NCBI GenBank assembly: GCA_035628645.1
Contig: DASPJL010000092.1
Span: 1 to 35,869, forward strand
Source: DASPJL01 sp035628645
GTDB taxonomy: Bacteria > Bacteroidota > Bacteroidia > Cytophagales > Cyclobacteriaceae
Direction of reading: 5' to 3'
Length of the DNA stretch: 35,869 bases
A program made the position numbers and the translations under genes. Position 1 is the stretch's first letter; every line of letters starts with the position of its first letter. Positions 16,647 to 25,093 of the stretch are shown one piece after another. The notes under the pieces were generated by a model. The model was not told the DNA's origin. It was given only the letters and a program-made list of their open reading frames with translations, and ran no database searches.

Positions 16647-16940
16647 ATGGATGTACAAACCCTTCTTGTTCTTTTGTATGTGTTGGTTCTGGCAAGTTTT
16701 GTCGGATTTGAACTGATAGCCAAAGTGCCGCCTACATTACATACTCCTTTAATGTCTGGCTCCAATGCCATATCCGGAATTACCATGGTTGGCGCAATCC
16801 TGGCCAGTGGCCCTTCTCCTTTTATGTACAATGCCAGTAAAGTTTTAGGACTGCTTGCCCTTGTGTTAGCTACCATAAATGTGGTAGGAGGCTATGCAGT
16901 TACAGACAGAATGTTGAAAATGTTTAAAAAGAAAAAATAG
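16647..16940 (+). CDS. NAD(P) transhydrogenase subunit alpha 2 (membrane part)
   Basis: A 97-residue polytopic protein corresponding to the C-terminal membrane portion of PntA. It has three hydrophobic segments (~7-25, ~38-58, ~65-85) and the signature SGSNAISGITMVGAI. It ends KMFKKKK and its stop shares one base with the GTG start of pntB (TAGTG), so the two are translationally coupled. Often called pntAB or pntA2. Confidence 0.94.
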   Translation: MDVQTLLVLLYVLVLASFVGFELIAKVPPTLHTPLMSGSNAISGITMVGAILASGPSPFMYNASKVLGLLALVLATINVVGGYAVTDRMLKMFKKKK

Positions 16941-18334
16941 TGGATAAAAATATAATCATTCAGCTAAGCTACCTGGTAGCATCAATTCTTTTTATTTTAG
17001 GTATAAAAATGTTGGGAAAACCTGCCACGGCCCGAAGAGGAAATACCTACTCTGCTGTGGCCATGTTTATTGCCGTAATGGCTACCCTACTTATTCAAGG
17101 TGTTCTAAGTTATACGGAAATTTTTGTTGCCATTTTAATCGGTTCTGCCATTGGCTACTACTATGCTGCAAAAGTAGAAATGACCCAGATGCCGGAAATG
17201 GTAGCCCTTTTTAATGGATTTGGAGGAGCAGCATCTGTCCTGGTAGCAGGGTCTGAATATTGGAGGATTTCCAATGAAGCACATTTACAACTTAATATTG
17301 TTGATGGCATCACTATTGTTTTAAGTATAATAATCGGCGCTATAACCTTTACAGGTTCTGTGGTTGCCTGGGCTAAACTTAATGGTACCATAAGCGGAAA
17401 AGCGATCGTTTATAGCGGCCAGCATATTATAAACCTTTTGCTTTTTGCAATTGCCGTTGTCGCATCAGTGCTTCAGATTATTTATCCTGATAATGACCTT
17501 TATTTTTTTATCATAATTGCTATAGCGCTTGTACTTGGCATTCTAGTGGTAATACCGATCGGAGGAGCGGATATGCCTGTGGTAGTTTCACTGTTGAATT
17601 CCTATTCGGGCATTGCTGCTTGTTTCACAGGTTTTGTACTAAATAACCAGGTGTTGATCATTGCCGGGGCATTGGTGGGTACCTCAGGTATTATCCTCAC
17701 ACAGATTATGTGCAAGGCCATGAACAGGTCGTTGATCAATGTGCTATTGGGTGGTTTCGGACAGACGTCTTCTTCCGCTCCCACGACCGGGAAGTCAGAT
17801 ATCCAAGTCAAGGAAGTTGGAGTAGAGGAAGCAGCAATTATATTTGACTCTGCCTCTTCAGTAATAATTGTTCCGGGCTATGGAATGGCCGTAGCTCAGG
17901 CTCAACATGCCGTTAGGGAATTTGCAGACCTGCTGGAAAAAAAGGGAATTAATGTACGTTTTGCTATCCATCCAGTGGCAGGTAGAATGCCAGGACATAT
18001 GAATGTATTGTTGGCCGAAGCAAATATCTCTTATGATAAACTCATTGAAATGGACATGATCAACAATGATTTCGCGAATACGGATGTGTGCTTAATCATC
18101 GGTGCAAATGACGTGGTAAATCCTGCTGCCAGAAATGATGCCTCAAGTCCTATTTATGGGATGCCTATATTAAATGCAGATAAATCAAGAACGGTAATTG
18201 TGCTGAAAAGGGGAATGTCGGCAGGATATGCAGGAGTAGAAAATGAGTTATTCGGTTATGATAACTGTCTTATGCTTTTTGGCGACGCAAAATCTTCTGT
18301 TGAAAAGCTGGTTTCGGAGATTAAGGAGTTGTAG
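16940..18334 (+). CDS. pntB: NAD(P) transhydrogenase subunit beta
   Basis: A 464-residue subunit. The first ~270 residues are a bundle of membrane helices (domain II) forming the proton path; residues ~285-464 are the NADP-binding domain III with IIVPGYGMAVAQAQH, HPVAGRMPGHMNVLLAEA, GANDVVNPAAR and LKRGMSAGYAGVEN. It starts with GTG overlapping the previous stop. All three parts of the enzyme are therefore present and intact. The following 89-bp spacer contains a heptad tract and a perfect hairpin. Confidence 0.96.
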   Translation: MDKNIIIQLSYLVASILFILGIKMLGKPATARRGNTYSAVAMFIAVMATLLIQGVLSYTEIFVAILIGSAIGYYYAAKVEMTQMPEMVALFNGFGGAASVLVAGSEYWRISNEAHLQLNIVDGITIVLSIIIGAITFTGSVVAWAKLNGTISGKAIVYSGQHIINLLLFAIAVVASVLQIIYPDNDLYFFIIIAIALVLGILVVIPIGGADMPVVVSLLNSYSGIAACFTGFVLNNQVLIIAGALVGTSGIILTQIMCKAMNRSLINVLLGGFGQTSSSAPTTGKSDIQVKEVGVEEAAIIFDSASSVIIVPGYGMAVAQAQHAVREFADLLEKKGINVRFAIHPVAGRMPGHMNVLLAEANISYDKLIEMDMINNDFANTDVCLIIGANDVVNPAARNDASSPIYGMPILNADKSRTVIVLKRGMSAGYAGVENELFGYDNCLMLFGDAKSSVEKLVSEIKEL

Positions 18335-18340
18335 GAGTAA

Positions 18341-18362
18341 AGTGGGAAGTTGGAAGATCGAA
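18341..18362 (+). repeat. Left arm of 22-bp perfect inverted repeat around mscS (heptad type A)
   Basis: Units such as GGAAGTT and GGAAGAT; the 22 bases are the exact reverse complement of 19935-19956. It lies 6 bp after the pntB stop. Confidence 0.8.
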
Positions 18363-18385
18363 TGGAAAATCCAATCTGTCATGCC

Positions 18386-18418
18386 AACCCTCCAAGGGTT
18401 TAAAACCCTTGGAGGGTT
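18386..18418. repeat. Perfect 16-bp inverted repeat (hairpin family, copy 2)
   Basis: AACCCTCCAAGGGTTT and AAACCCTTGGAGGGTT, separated by a single base, pair perfectly. It sits between convergent pntB and mscS and may terminate both, although no long T run follows. The core is shared with 11500-11532. Confidence 0.8.
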
Positions 18419-18423
18419 ATTAT

Positions 18424-19527
18424 TTAATTCAGATTTCCCTTAGAAACTTTTTTTACCTCCCCTTCAAGGTTATTGTTCTTCATTTGATTTACAAAAAGTG
18501 TTTGAGTTGGATAGGCAAACTGAATCTTAGCCTTTTCAAATTCTTCAAAAATATACAAGTTAATGTTCTGTTGAATGTCCATATAAACATTAAAATCTGA
18601 ACTTAACACATAATAAACCACTTCATAGTTTATGCTGAAATCCCCGTATGCTGCCAAATGTGCCCTGTCAAATTGTATCTTTTCCTGATTTTCAACTGCG
18701 GTTCTTAGAATGTGAGGAATCATTTTTAAATTTTCCATCGAAGTCTGATACTCTACTCCGATTTTGAAAACGACCCTTCGTCTTTCCATTCTCTTGTAAT
18801 TATGGATCCTGGAGTTGGTCAGGTCACTGTTAGAAAATATTAATTGTTCCCCGGACAAACTTTTTACCCTGGTGGTTTTTATTCCTATGTAGTCCACAAC
18901 TCCCATTTTGTCATCAATAATTATAAAATCGCCAACTTCAAATGGTTTATCAAAGAAAATAACAAAATAATTAAATAAGTCACCAAGAATGTTTTGAGCA
19001 GCAAGGGCAACAGCTATACCTCCGATTCCTAATCCTGTCACCACTGCTGTGACATCATAACCCATATTGTCAAATAGGAAAACAAGCCCTATGATCCAGA
19101 TTACAATGTTGATTATAATCATTAAACCGCCTATCTGCTTCACCTTTTCCTCACCTCGTTCCTGTTTTCTTACATTATTTTGAAGCAGTAAAAGAATTAC
19201 GCTAGAAATAAACCGTAAAACAAAAAATGTGACTATTACTGTAATCGCAACACCTAAAATTTTGGATACCCTTTCAGTGAGCGTCAGATAATGGATGCCT
19301 ACGTAAATGACAATAAAATAAAGCGCAGGAAGGATAAATTTTTCAAGTACATTAACTATGAAATCATCAAACTGTGTCTGTGACCGGCTGGTCCATTTTT
19401 TTATTTTTTGCAGGAAAATGCTTTTGAAAATTCTTACAACGGTAAGACCAGCAAGGATGATTCCTAAGGCAATAAGATAATCTTGAACGGAATTGTTAAA
19501 ATAGGTAGCGCTAAGTGATTCTTGCAT
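18424..19527 (-). CDS. Small-conductance mechanosensitive channel (MscS family)
   Basis: A 367-residue inner-membrane protein. Four hydrophobic segments occur in the first ~190 residues, the last being the Ala/Gly-rich pore helix GLGIGGIAVALAAQ, followed by NILGDLFNYFVIFFDKPFEV and the beta-domain GDFIIIDDKMGVVDYIGIKT with NSDLTNSRIHNY. The C-terminal alpha/beta cage domain (~265-350) is also present. It should open under membrane tension after hypo-osmotic shock. Several MscS-like proteins exist per genome, so I give no symbol. The gene is bracketed by a perfect 22-bp inverted repeat (18341-18362 and 19935-19956). Confidence 0.94.
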   Translation of the reverse strand: MQESLSATYFNNSVQDYLIALGIILAGLTVVRIFKSIFLQKIKKWTSRSQTQFDDFIVNVLEKFILPALYFIVIYVGIHYLTLTERVSKILGVAITVIVTFFVLRFISSVILLLLQNNVRKQERGEEKVKQIGGLMIIINIVIWIIGLVFLFDNMGYDVTAVVTGLGIGGIAVALAAQNILGDLFNYFVIFFDKPFEVGDFIIIDDKMGVVDYIGIKTTRVKSLSGEQLIFSNSDLTNSRIHNYKRMERRRVVFKIGVEYQTSMENLKMIPHILRTAVENQEKIQFDRAHLAAYGDFSINYEVVYYVLSSDFNVYMDIQQNINLYIFEEFEKAKIQFAYPTQTLFVNQMKNNNLEGEVKKVSKGNLN

Positions 19528-19926
19528 TTTTTTCTATAGCTTTTAAATGGTGTTTTTTTAATATTTAAATTGAGTTTTCCTTTTGTTTACGGTATTGCAG
19601 GCCTATCGTTCCCGAAGTGCCATTGGCTTCAATATTAAGACAATTATCTTTTTATTGAATGAAAAAAAGGAATTCTCCGTTGCATTCTTCATGAAAACGG
19701 ATACTTGGAGTAGGTTTATGAGAATAATAAAAAGGAGAAAACAGCCATTATAATGACATTGTAGATTGCAAAGTCTCCCCCCTTCCTTCAAGGAGACAAG
19801 CTTAAACGATAGTTTAGAGCTTGCGAACGAAGTTCTTTTAGAGGGTGGTAAGTAGTTACAAAATTTATTAATCGTTATAACTTTTTTCTATTGAATTTAA
19901 GTTCTAGCTGGTTTAAGGACCTTTTA
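19528..19926. other. Spacer with tandem small hairpins, no gene
   Basis: No convincing coding region. Near 19773-19797 GTCTCC pairs with GGAGAC, and immediately after it AAGCTTAAAC (19798-19807) pairs with GTTTAGAGCTT (19812-19822, one bulge). The rest is AT-rich without a recognised signal. Confidence 0.5.
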
Positions 19927-19957
19927 CTTCCAACTTCGATCTTCCAACTTCCCACTT
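19927..19957 (-). repeat. Heptad tract (type A), TC orientation; right arm of the mscS-bracketing repeat
   Basis: Four exact-register units CTTCCAA, CTTCGAT, CTTCCAA, CTTCCCA plus CTT. Bases 19935-19956 are the exact reverse complement of 18341-18362, and the inner word CTTCGATCTTCCAACTTCC recurs at 31215-31233. Confidence 0.8.
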
Positions 19958-20008
19958 AAAAATACTTCCGTTAAATTAGCAGGTATAACCTAAAGCTTAA
20001 TTGGCCCA

Positions 20009-20758
20009 ATGCAAGAAAATTATGTATTAGAAGTTTGTATAGATTCCATTCATTCTGCTCTGGCTGCCCAGGAAGGAGGCGCCGCGAGGGTAGAGCTTTG
20101 CGATAATTTGTTTGATGGAGGCACAACCCCAAGTGCAGGATTAATTGAGGTTGTGCGGGAAAATATAAAAATCGGACTTCAGGTAATGATCAGGCCAAGA
20201 GGAGGCGACTTTCTTTATTCCGACCTGGAATTTGAAATCATGAAAAAGGATATAGAAATGGCAAAAAAGCTCAGGGCGGATGGCGTTGTTTTCGGGATTT
20301 TAAAAGCAGATGGTACAATAGATAAAAAGAGAACAGACGAACTTGTCCACCTGGCCCGGCCACTTAATGTAACCTTTCACCGGGCATTTGATATGACTTC
20401 CGATCCAATAAAAGCCATAGAAGATCTTATTGACTTAAATATTGACAGGTTGTTGACATCCGGTCTGGAAGCCACTGCTTATGAAGGTGCCGAGCTCATT
20501 TCAGAATTGGTCAGGAGGTCAGGCGACAAAATTATTATAATGCCGGGAAGCGGAATCGCCGACCGCAACATCAGTAAAATAAGAAAGATAACGGGTGCAA
20601 AAGAATTTCACGTATCGGGAAGGTCAGCGGTTGCCAGTAAGATGCAATATGTAAAAAGTAACGTATTTATGGGCGGCACCCTTCGACCCGATGAATTCAA
20701 AAATTCATTTACCGATGAAGGGAAAATAAAGAATATAAAAAGTAATCTAATAATGTAA
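20009..20758 (+). CDS. cutC: CutC family TIM-barrel protein (annotated copper homeostasis)
   Basis: A 249-residue cytoplasmic protein. Family motifs are LEVCIDSIHSALAAQEGGA, RVELCDNLFDGGTTPS, VMIRPRGGDFLYSD, ADGVVFGILKADGTID, VTFHRAFDM, RLLTSGLEATAYEGAEL and the C-terminal FHVSGRS. The classic label is copper homeostasis, which is weakly supported biochemically. It is followed directly by an aspartylglucosaminidase gene, a neighbour that suggests a sugar-related role (inference). The stop codon is at the edge of the octad tract that follows. Confidence 0.94.
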   Translation: MQENYVLEVCIDSIHSALAAQEGGAARVELCDNLFDGGTTPSAGLIEVVRENIKIGLQVMIRPRGGDFLYSDLEFEIMKKDIEMAKKLRADGVVFGILKADGTIDKKRTDELVHLARPLNVTFHRAFDMTSDPIKAIEDLIDLNIDRLLTSGLEATAYEGAELISELVRRSGDKIIIMPGSGIADRNISKIRKITGAKEFHVSGRSAVASKMQYVKSNVFMGGTLRPDEFKNSFTDEGKIKNIKSNLIM

Positions 20759-20788
20759 TAATTTGATAATGTGGTTATGTGATGATGA
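20757..20788 (+). repeat. Octad tract, GA orientation
   Basis: Four period-8 units, for example GATAATGT and GGTTATGT, starting at the last bases of the cutC stop. Similar to 28778-28809 and 7493-7513. Confidence 0.65.
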
Positions 20789-20813
20789 AAGAAATTTTGA
20801 ATGTGTGAACACT

Positions 20814-20848
20814 ATTCGTTATTTGTCATTCGTAACCCGTCATTTTTT
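20814..20848 (-). repeat. Heptad tract (type B), TC orientation
   Basis: Five units in register (ATTCGTT, ATTTGTC, ATTCGTA and two more) just before the aspartylglucosaminidase gene. Counterpart of 16496-16530 in the opposite orientation. Confidence 0.7.
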
Positions 20849-20865
20849 ATAACCTCAAACCTAAT

Positions 20866-21843
20866 ATGAAACAGGATCGACGTAAATTCTTAAAATATTC
20901 AGTATTGTCAGGAGTAGCTGCAAACATGTTCAGCCCAATCAGTCTTTTTGGAAACAACAGTCAGGAAGGGGCAAAACCAATAGTTCTGTCTACGTGGGAT
21001 CACGGACTTGATGCCAATGCAGAAGCCTGGAAAATTTTATCAAAAGGAGGCAAAGCACTTGACGCCGTAGAGGCAGGAGTGAAGGTTACAGAGGCCGATC
21101 CTAAGGTAAGCAGCGTAGGTTATGGCGGTCGTCCTGATAGAGATGGAATTGTTACCCTCGATGCGTGTATCATGGATGATGCCGGAAATTGTGGCTCTGT
21201 GGCAGCCATACAAAATATAAAACATCCCATCTCCGTAGCCAGGCTGGTGATGGAAAAGACGCCTCATGTAATGCTTGTGGCAGAAGGCGCGCAACAGTTT
21301 GCTTTGGATAATGGATTTAAAAAGGAAAATTTACTTACTCCCGCGTCAGAGAAGGCCTGGAAAGAGTGGTTAAAAACCTCTAAGTACAAACCCATAATCA
21401 ATATTGAAAACCACGATACTATTGGAATGGTTGCCCTGGATCAAAATGGAAATTTATCAGGCGCTTGTACAACCAGCGGATTAGCTTATAAAATGCATGG
21501 AAGGGTAGGGGATTCCCCTATTATAGGGGCAGGATTGTTTGTGGATAATGAAATAGGCGCCGCTTGTGCTACAGGCGTTGGTGAAGCGGTAATAAAAATT
21601 GTAGGAAGCCACCTGGTGGTAGAATTAATGAGACAAGGAAAGAGTCCTGAAGAAGCCTGTAGATTAGCCGTAGAAAGAATAATGAAAAAACAAAAAAATT
21701 ATAAAGACATCCAGGTTGGATTTATTGCTTTGAGAAAAGATGGCGCTTATGGCTCCTATGCTTTGCAAAAAGGCTTCAACATGGCGGTAAATAACAATAG
21801 CGGAAACAAGATGGAGGATGTGAAATTTTTATTGAAAGGGTAA
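20866..21843 (+). CDS. N4-(beta-N-acetylglucosaminyl)-L-asparaginase
   Basis: A 325-residue Ntn-hydrolase that cleaves the GlcNAc-Asn bond of N-glycopeptides. The N-terminus has a Tat-type signal (QDRRKFLKYSVLSGVAANMF), so export to the periplasm is likely. Autocleavage should expose T185 in NHDTIGMVAL as the nucleophile; the substrate-binding parts GRVGDSPIIGAG and CATGVGEA follow. Length fits the glycosylasparaginase family. It follows cutC by 107 bp and precedes the SDR by 36 bp on the same strand. A role in glycoprotein scavenging fits the chitinase and GH3 genes elsewhere in the window. Confidence 0.94.
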   Translation: MKQDRRKFLKYSVLSGVAANMFSPISLFGNNSQEGAKPIVLSTWDHGLDANAEAWKILSKGGKALDAVEAGVKVTEADPKVSSVGYGGRPDRDGIVTLDACIMDDAGNCGSVAAIQNIKHPISVARLVMEKTPHVMLVAEGAQQFALDNGFKKENLLTPASEKAWKEWLKTSKYKPIINIENHDTIGMVALDQNGNLSGACTTSGLAYKMHGRVGDSPIIGAGLFVDNEIGAACATGVGEAVIKIVGSHLVVELMRQGKSPEEACRLAVERIMKKQKNYKDIQVGFIALRKDGAYGSYALQKGFNMAVNNNSGNKMEDVKFLLKG

Positions 21844-21879
21844 GAAAATCTGAAAAGGAAAGAACCTTAAAATTAACCT

Positions 21880-22566
21880 ATGGAAAAACTAGCAATCATC
21901 ACAGGCGCGGCAGGAGGTTTAGGAAAGTCCACTGTTGAAAAATTTCTTGAGAAAAAATATAAAGTTATTGCCACAATAAGGCCGGGGAAAAAACTAGGAA
22001 TAGATAATCCGCTTCTTGAAGAAATTTCCCTCGATCTGTCAAAGGAAGTGGAGGTGGAAGCTTTTGTAAAAGAAGTTGTAAAGAAACATGATAAAATAGA
22101 TGCTGCCATAATGCTGGTTGGGGGTTTTGCAATGGGTGATATTTCTTCGACCACCGGTCAGGACATTAAGGATATGTATGCTTTAAATTTTGAAACCGCC
22201 TACTTTTTAGCAAGACCTGTTTTTCAGCAGATGATCAGTCAGGAAAGCGGACGAATGGTTTTTATAGGATCGAAACCTGCTTTAAGCGCAAAAGACGGAA
22301 AGGGAACTTTAGCCTATGCATTAAGCAAATCATTGCTTATCAAATTGTCAGAACATTTGAATGAAGAAGGAAAAGGAAAAAATGTAGCTTCTTACATCAT
22401 CGCCCCAAGTATTATTGACACACCTCAAAATCGAAAGGATATGCCCAACGCGGATTTATCAAAATGGGTGAAACCGCAAGCAATCGCTGAGATTATCGAA
22501 TTTACATGTTCCGGATCTGGAAGCGAATTAAGAGATACCGTACTCAAAGTGTACGGCGGGTCCTGA
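21880..22566 (+). CDS. Short-chain dehydrogenase/reductase
   Basis: A 228-residue SDR with the NAD(P)-binding TGAAGGLG motif (8-15), N103 (LNFETAYF), S130 (FIGSKPAL) and the catalytic pair Y145/K149 (YALSK). Length is on the short side for a classical SDR but complete. It lies 36 bp after the aspartylglucosaminidase stop on the same strand and is probably cotranscribed. Substrate cannot be predicted. Confidence 0.9.
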   Translation: MEKLAIITGAAGGLGKSTVEKFLEKKYKVIATIRPGKKLGIDNPLLEEISLDLSKEVEVEAFVKEVVKKHDKIDAAIMLVGGFAMGDISSTTGQDIKDMYALNFETAYFLARPVFQQMISQESGRMVFIGSKPALSAKDGKGTLAYALSKSLLIKLSEHLNEEGKGKNVASYIIAPSIIDTPQNRKDMPNADLSKWVKPQAIAEIIEFTCSGSGSELRDTVLKVYGGS

Positions 22567-22723
22567 AAATGAAAGGTTTGTTTCCCGTGAGATTGTTACC
22601 AACTTTTCACAAAAAATGACAAAGCTTTGAGACTTGGAGTAAATATTACTTTGCCAGTCCATTAGCCAAATTAAGGTGGGCGGGCAATTTTCTATATTTA
22701 TCCCCTTGCAGAAGATTTGAACA

Positions 22724-25090
22724 GTGTCACCAGCGATAGTTAAGGTATTTTTTACTTTTATTTTTTTACTTTCTTTTCAGGCGTTTTCGCAGGAGAAAAG
22801 GCTAGTCCAGATAAAAGGCATTTTATCGGATTCCGAATCTGGTCATCCTCTATTTGGCGCTACTGTTTTTATAGATTCCCTGGCTAAGGGAGCGATCACA
22901 AAAGAGGATGGTTCTTATGAATTTACTATTCCTTCAGGCCACTATAAGTTTACCTATTCGTTTATTGGTTACGAAAGCCAGTCATTAACCCTCAAATTAA
23001 TTTCTTCACAAACAAAAGACATTAAACTCTCGCCTTTGACTACTACAATTGAAGAGGTAGTGATTTCCGGCGAGGCGCCCGATGATAATGTAACAAATGC
23101 AGAGGTAGGACAAATTACCATAAAGAAAAAGGATATGGAGAATTTGCCTTACCTGCTCGGAGAAGTGGATCCAATGAGAATTATTCAGCTTATGCCGGGC
23201 ATTCAAAATTCAGGCGAGGGAAATACCGGTTTTTATGTAAGAGGAGGTGCGGTAGATCAGAACCTAGTATTGCTGGACAATGCAGTGATTTACAATCCCA
23301 GTCACTTATTCGGCTTTTTTTCGGTTTTTAATGGCAGTGTAATTAATAGTGTAGATATCTATAAAGGGGGAATTCCTTCTTATTATGGAGGAAGGCTTTC
23401 TTCCATAACACACGTGAATACAAGAAAAGGAAGTTTGCAAGACCATAAAGTGGAGGGAGGCGTCGGTTTTGTTGCGGCTAATCTTACGGTAGAAGGTCCC
23501 ATAAAAAAGAATAAAGGTTCATTTTTAATTTCCGGCAGAAGGACTTATGTGGATTTTTTTGCCGGGGCTTTAAAGGAAATGGAAATTCTGAAACAAGACA
23601 TTAATTATTATTTCTACGATGTCAATATAAATCTGAATTACAGTATTTCTCCAAAGAACGAGTTGAGCTTAAAAACCTTTTCGGGAAACGATAATTTTAC
23701 CTACAATACAAACAGCGATTTCTCTAACTCCATAGCCTGGGGCAATAAAGCAGCTTCATTAAACTGGAAGCACTTTTTTAATGAGGATATGCATCAGGAA
23801 GTAAGCTTGGTTTCTTCGTTATATGATATGGATTTTGGAGCAAAAATTAATACTTATTTTTTTAATATTTCTTCTAATATTTCCGATTACGGTCTCAATT
23901 ATCAATTGAATGGAAGGAAAAAGAAACACAATTATACAGTAGGGTTTAATTATGTTTATCATATTTTAAAACCCAATAATCTCAATGCTTCAAGCGGAGA
24001 TCAGGGCATGGCGTTTAATAACAGGTCACTGCTATTTGCAGATGAAGGCGCATTATTTATAAATGACAATGTAAAGCTTTCTGAGAAGATAGAATTTAAT
24101 GCAGGATTAAGATTGTCCGCATACAGCCAAATGGGATCCTTTACAAGGTATATAGAAGATGAAAATCTTCAGATCCTGGATACGGTCAGTTATAAGAGAA
24201 ACAAAAGGATTAAAAGCTATATGAATCTTGAGCCTCGATTTGCTTTCAGGTATAGTTTAAATGAAAAATCTTCACTTAAGCTTTCCTACGATAAGACCAA
24301 TCAATACATGCATATGGCGCCACTGTCGTCGGTTTCTTTGCCGATGGACACCTGGGTTCCCAGTTCAGACAAGGTAAAGCCGCAAGCATCACAACAAGTT
24401 TCAGGAGGATATTTCAGGAATTTTATGGACAATGCCGTGGAAAGTTCCGTCATGCTCTATTATAAAAAAATGGAAAACCAGATAGAGTATAGAGATGGGG
24501 TAATCATTGGCTACAGCAAAGGGGTTAATTTTGACGACAATTTTGTTTTTGGCGAAGGGTTGTCGTACGGCATGGAGTTTATGTTAAAGAAAAATGAAGG
24601 GAAATTAACTGGTCAGATAGGTTACACTTTATCTAAAACCACACGAAAGTTTGGTGAGTTAAATGCAGGAAAATCTTTTACGGCAAAATACGACAGACTA
24701 CATGATTTTTCTACCCTCGTAAACTACATTCTCAATCCGAAATGGACTCTTTCCGGCATTTTTGTTTACGCTACCGGAAATGCCCTAAATCTTCCCATTG
24801 CAAGGTATATCGTTCAGGGAAATGTGGTTAACGAATATGGGGAAAGAAACAGTTTCAGGATGCCTTCTTATCATCGTCTGGACCTGTCAGTTACTTTCAC
24901 TGCCAGGAAGACAAACAAGTTCGAATCCTATTGGAATTTTTCCATTTACAATGTTTACAACAAAAAGAACCCTTACTACATTTATTTTGAAACGAAAGGA
25001 GATATAAAAGAATATAAACTGGAAACTTCACTGAAACAGGTATCTCTTTTTCCGATTATTCCTTCTTTGGCTTATCGTTTTAAATTCTGA
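22724..25090 (+). CDS. TonB-dependent outer-membrane receptor with carboxypeptidase-regulatory-like domain
   Basis: A 788-residue receptor, beginning with GTG at 22724 and a signal peptide (VFFTFIFLLSFQAFSQ). Residues ~28-110 are a CarbopepD_reg-like beta-sandwich (GHPLFGATVFIDS, GYESQSLTLKL), then the plug (~130-235; FYVRGGAVDQNLVLLDNAV, DIYKGGIPSYYGGRLSS) and a barrel ending in the C-terminal Phe of RFKF. It lacks the SusC-specific features. The DUF4249 lipoprotein gene follows by 3 bp, a known pairing. Substrate is unknown. Upstream, TTTG (22626-22629) and TTACTTTG (22646-22653) loosely resemble promoter elements. Confidence 0.94.
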   Translation: MSPAIVKVFFTFIFLLSFQAFSQEKRLVQIKGILSDSESGHPLFGATVFIDSLAKGAITKEDGSYEFTIPSGHYKFTYSFIGYESQSLTLKLISSQTKDIKLSPLTTTIEEVVISGEAPDDNVTNAEVGQITIKKKDMENLPYLLGEVDPMRIIQLMPGIQNSGEGNTGFYVRGGAVDQNLVLLDNAVIYNPSHLFGFFSVFNGSVINSVDIYKGGIPSYYGGRLSSITHVNTRKGSLQDHKVEGGVGFVAANLTVEGPIKKNKGSFLISGRRTYVDFFAGALKEMEILKQDINYYFYDVNINLNYSISPKNELSLKTFSGNDNFTYNTNSDFSNSIAWGNKAASLNWKHFFNEDMHQEVSLVSSLYDMDFGAKINTYFFNISSNISDYGLNYQLNGRKKKHNYTVGFNYVYHILKPNNLNASSGDQGMAFNNRSLLFADEGALFINDNVKLSEKIEFNAGLRLSAYSQMGSFTRYIEDENLQILDTVSYKRNKRIKSYMNLEPRFAFRYSLNEKSSLKLSYDKTNQYMHMAPLSSVSLPMDTWVPSSDKVKPQASQQVSGGYFRNFMDNAVESSVMLYYKKMENQIEYRDGVIIGYSKGVNFDDNFVFGEGLSYGMEFMLKKNEGKLTGQIGYTLSKTTRKFGELNAGKSFTAKYDRLHDFSTLVNYILNPKWTLSGIFVYATGNALNLPIARYIVQGNVVNEYGERNSFRMPSYHRLDLSVTFTARKTNKFESYWNFSIYNVYNKKNPYYIYFETKGDIKEYKLETSLKQVSLFPIIPSLAYRFKF

Positions 25091-25093
25091 TTT

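Noticed and set aside
19603..19791. A 62-residue minus-strand frame upstream of mscS
   Set aside because: No family resemblance, poor composition and it overlaps hairpin-forming sequence.
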